From Microglena sp. YARC (taxonomy: Eukaryota > Chlorophyta > Chlorophyceae > Chlamydomonadales > Chlamydomonadaceae): a DNA stretch of 64,000 bases. Location: positions 9,472,911-9,536,910 of the forward strand of contig CM039467.1 of the NCBI GenBank assembly GCA_022414725.1, given 5' to 3'. Positions 63,851-64,000 of the stretch are shown here, one piece after another. A model generated the notes under the pieces. It searched no databases. It was not told the origin of the DNA and worked only from the letters and a program-made list of their open reading frames with translations. Numbering within the stretch: the stretch's first letter is position 1; every line of letters begins with the position of its first letter. The translations under genes and the position numbers were made by a program.

Positions 63851-64000
63851 GGTACAGCCGGGTACAGCTGGGAATTCGGACTGGCGGACAGGCGCAGGCG
63901 GGGAGCGCGGGGAGCGCGGAAAAAGGGGGAGCGTAGTCGAGCGTTGTCGAGCGCAGTCAGGTACAGCCGGGGGCAGGGGGCCCTGGCCGGGTACAGCTGG
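63850..64000 (+). repeat. GGTACAGC(C/T)GGG motif repeats, GC-rich
   Basis: GGTACAGCCGGGTACAGCTG, GGTACAGCCGGG and GGGTACAGCTGG recur near 63851, 63960 and 63988 with GGGGAGCGCGG and GTCGAGCG repeats between. The tract continues past the window end. Confidence 0.7.

Overview
The window is eukaryotic nuclear DNA. It contains LTR retrotransposons, intron-rich genes with GT/AG exon junctions, kilobase-long GT/CA microsatellites, many minisatellites and a scaffold gap of exactly 1000 N. The chromodomain Ty3/gypsy element and the overall texture would fit an algal or other protist genome. I cannot name the species from sequence alone. Many reading frames slip at C, G or A runs, so some frameshifts may be long-read assembly errors rather than real decay.

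Layout. 1-2159: 3' part of a decayed Ty3/gypsy chromovirus (RNase H end, integrase, chromodomain, 3' LTR). 2.2-3.4 kb: a dispersed-repeat copy and a short tandem repeat. 3458-9360: a complete young LTR retrotransposon with two 227-bp LTRs, a CACGT target duplication and a Gag-protease reading frame, but no recognisable integrase or reverse transcriptase. 9.4-10.5 kb: a possible minus-strand gene fragment and the 5' flank of gene A. 10.5-27.5 kb: gene A on the + strand, a Q/P/G-rich protein spread over many exons separated by minisatellite arrays. 27518-28517: gap. 28.6-29.5 kb: minus-strand broken coding fragments. 31.3-39.5 kb: a 3'-truncated, frame-broken Ty3/gypsy-type element. 40.8-61.5 kb: gene B on the minus strand, a coiled-coil-rich protein with a 220-residue terminal exon. 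Its introns hold satellites and five related TA-tract-inserted repeats of about 1.3-1.6 kb. 61.5-64 kb: tandem repeats, a tRNA-like SINE head and unassigned DNA.

The most striking pattern is in genes A and B. Most recognisable exons are flanked by tandem arrays made of a piece of that same exon plus its adjoining intron edge. Copies that carry the splice acceptor (5' exon end) lie upstream of the complete exon. Copies that carry the donor (3' exon end) lie downstream. At least nine exons follow this polarity. It looks as if exon-intron junctions themselves have been amplified outward into the introns, leaving many competing, often frame-neutral, splice sites. The second interesting group is the family of repeats inserted head-to-head and head-to-tail in TA tracts within gene B introns, each ending in a GTGTGGCC hairpin followed by a CTAG-like end.

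No operons, rRNA genes or CRISPR arrays are present. Products of genes A and B are not recognised. Exon limits given here rest on reading frame and GT/AG sites and need transcript confirmation.
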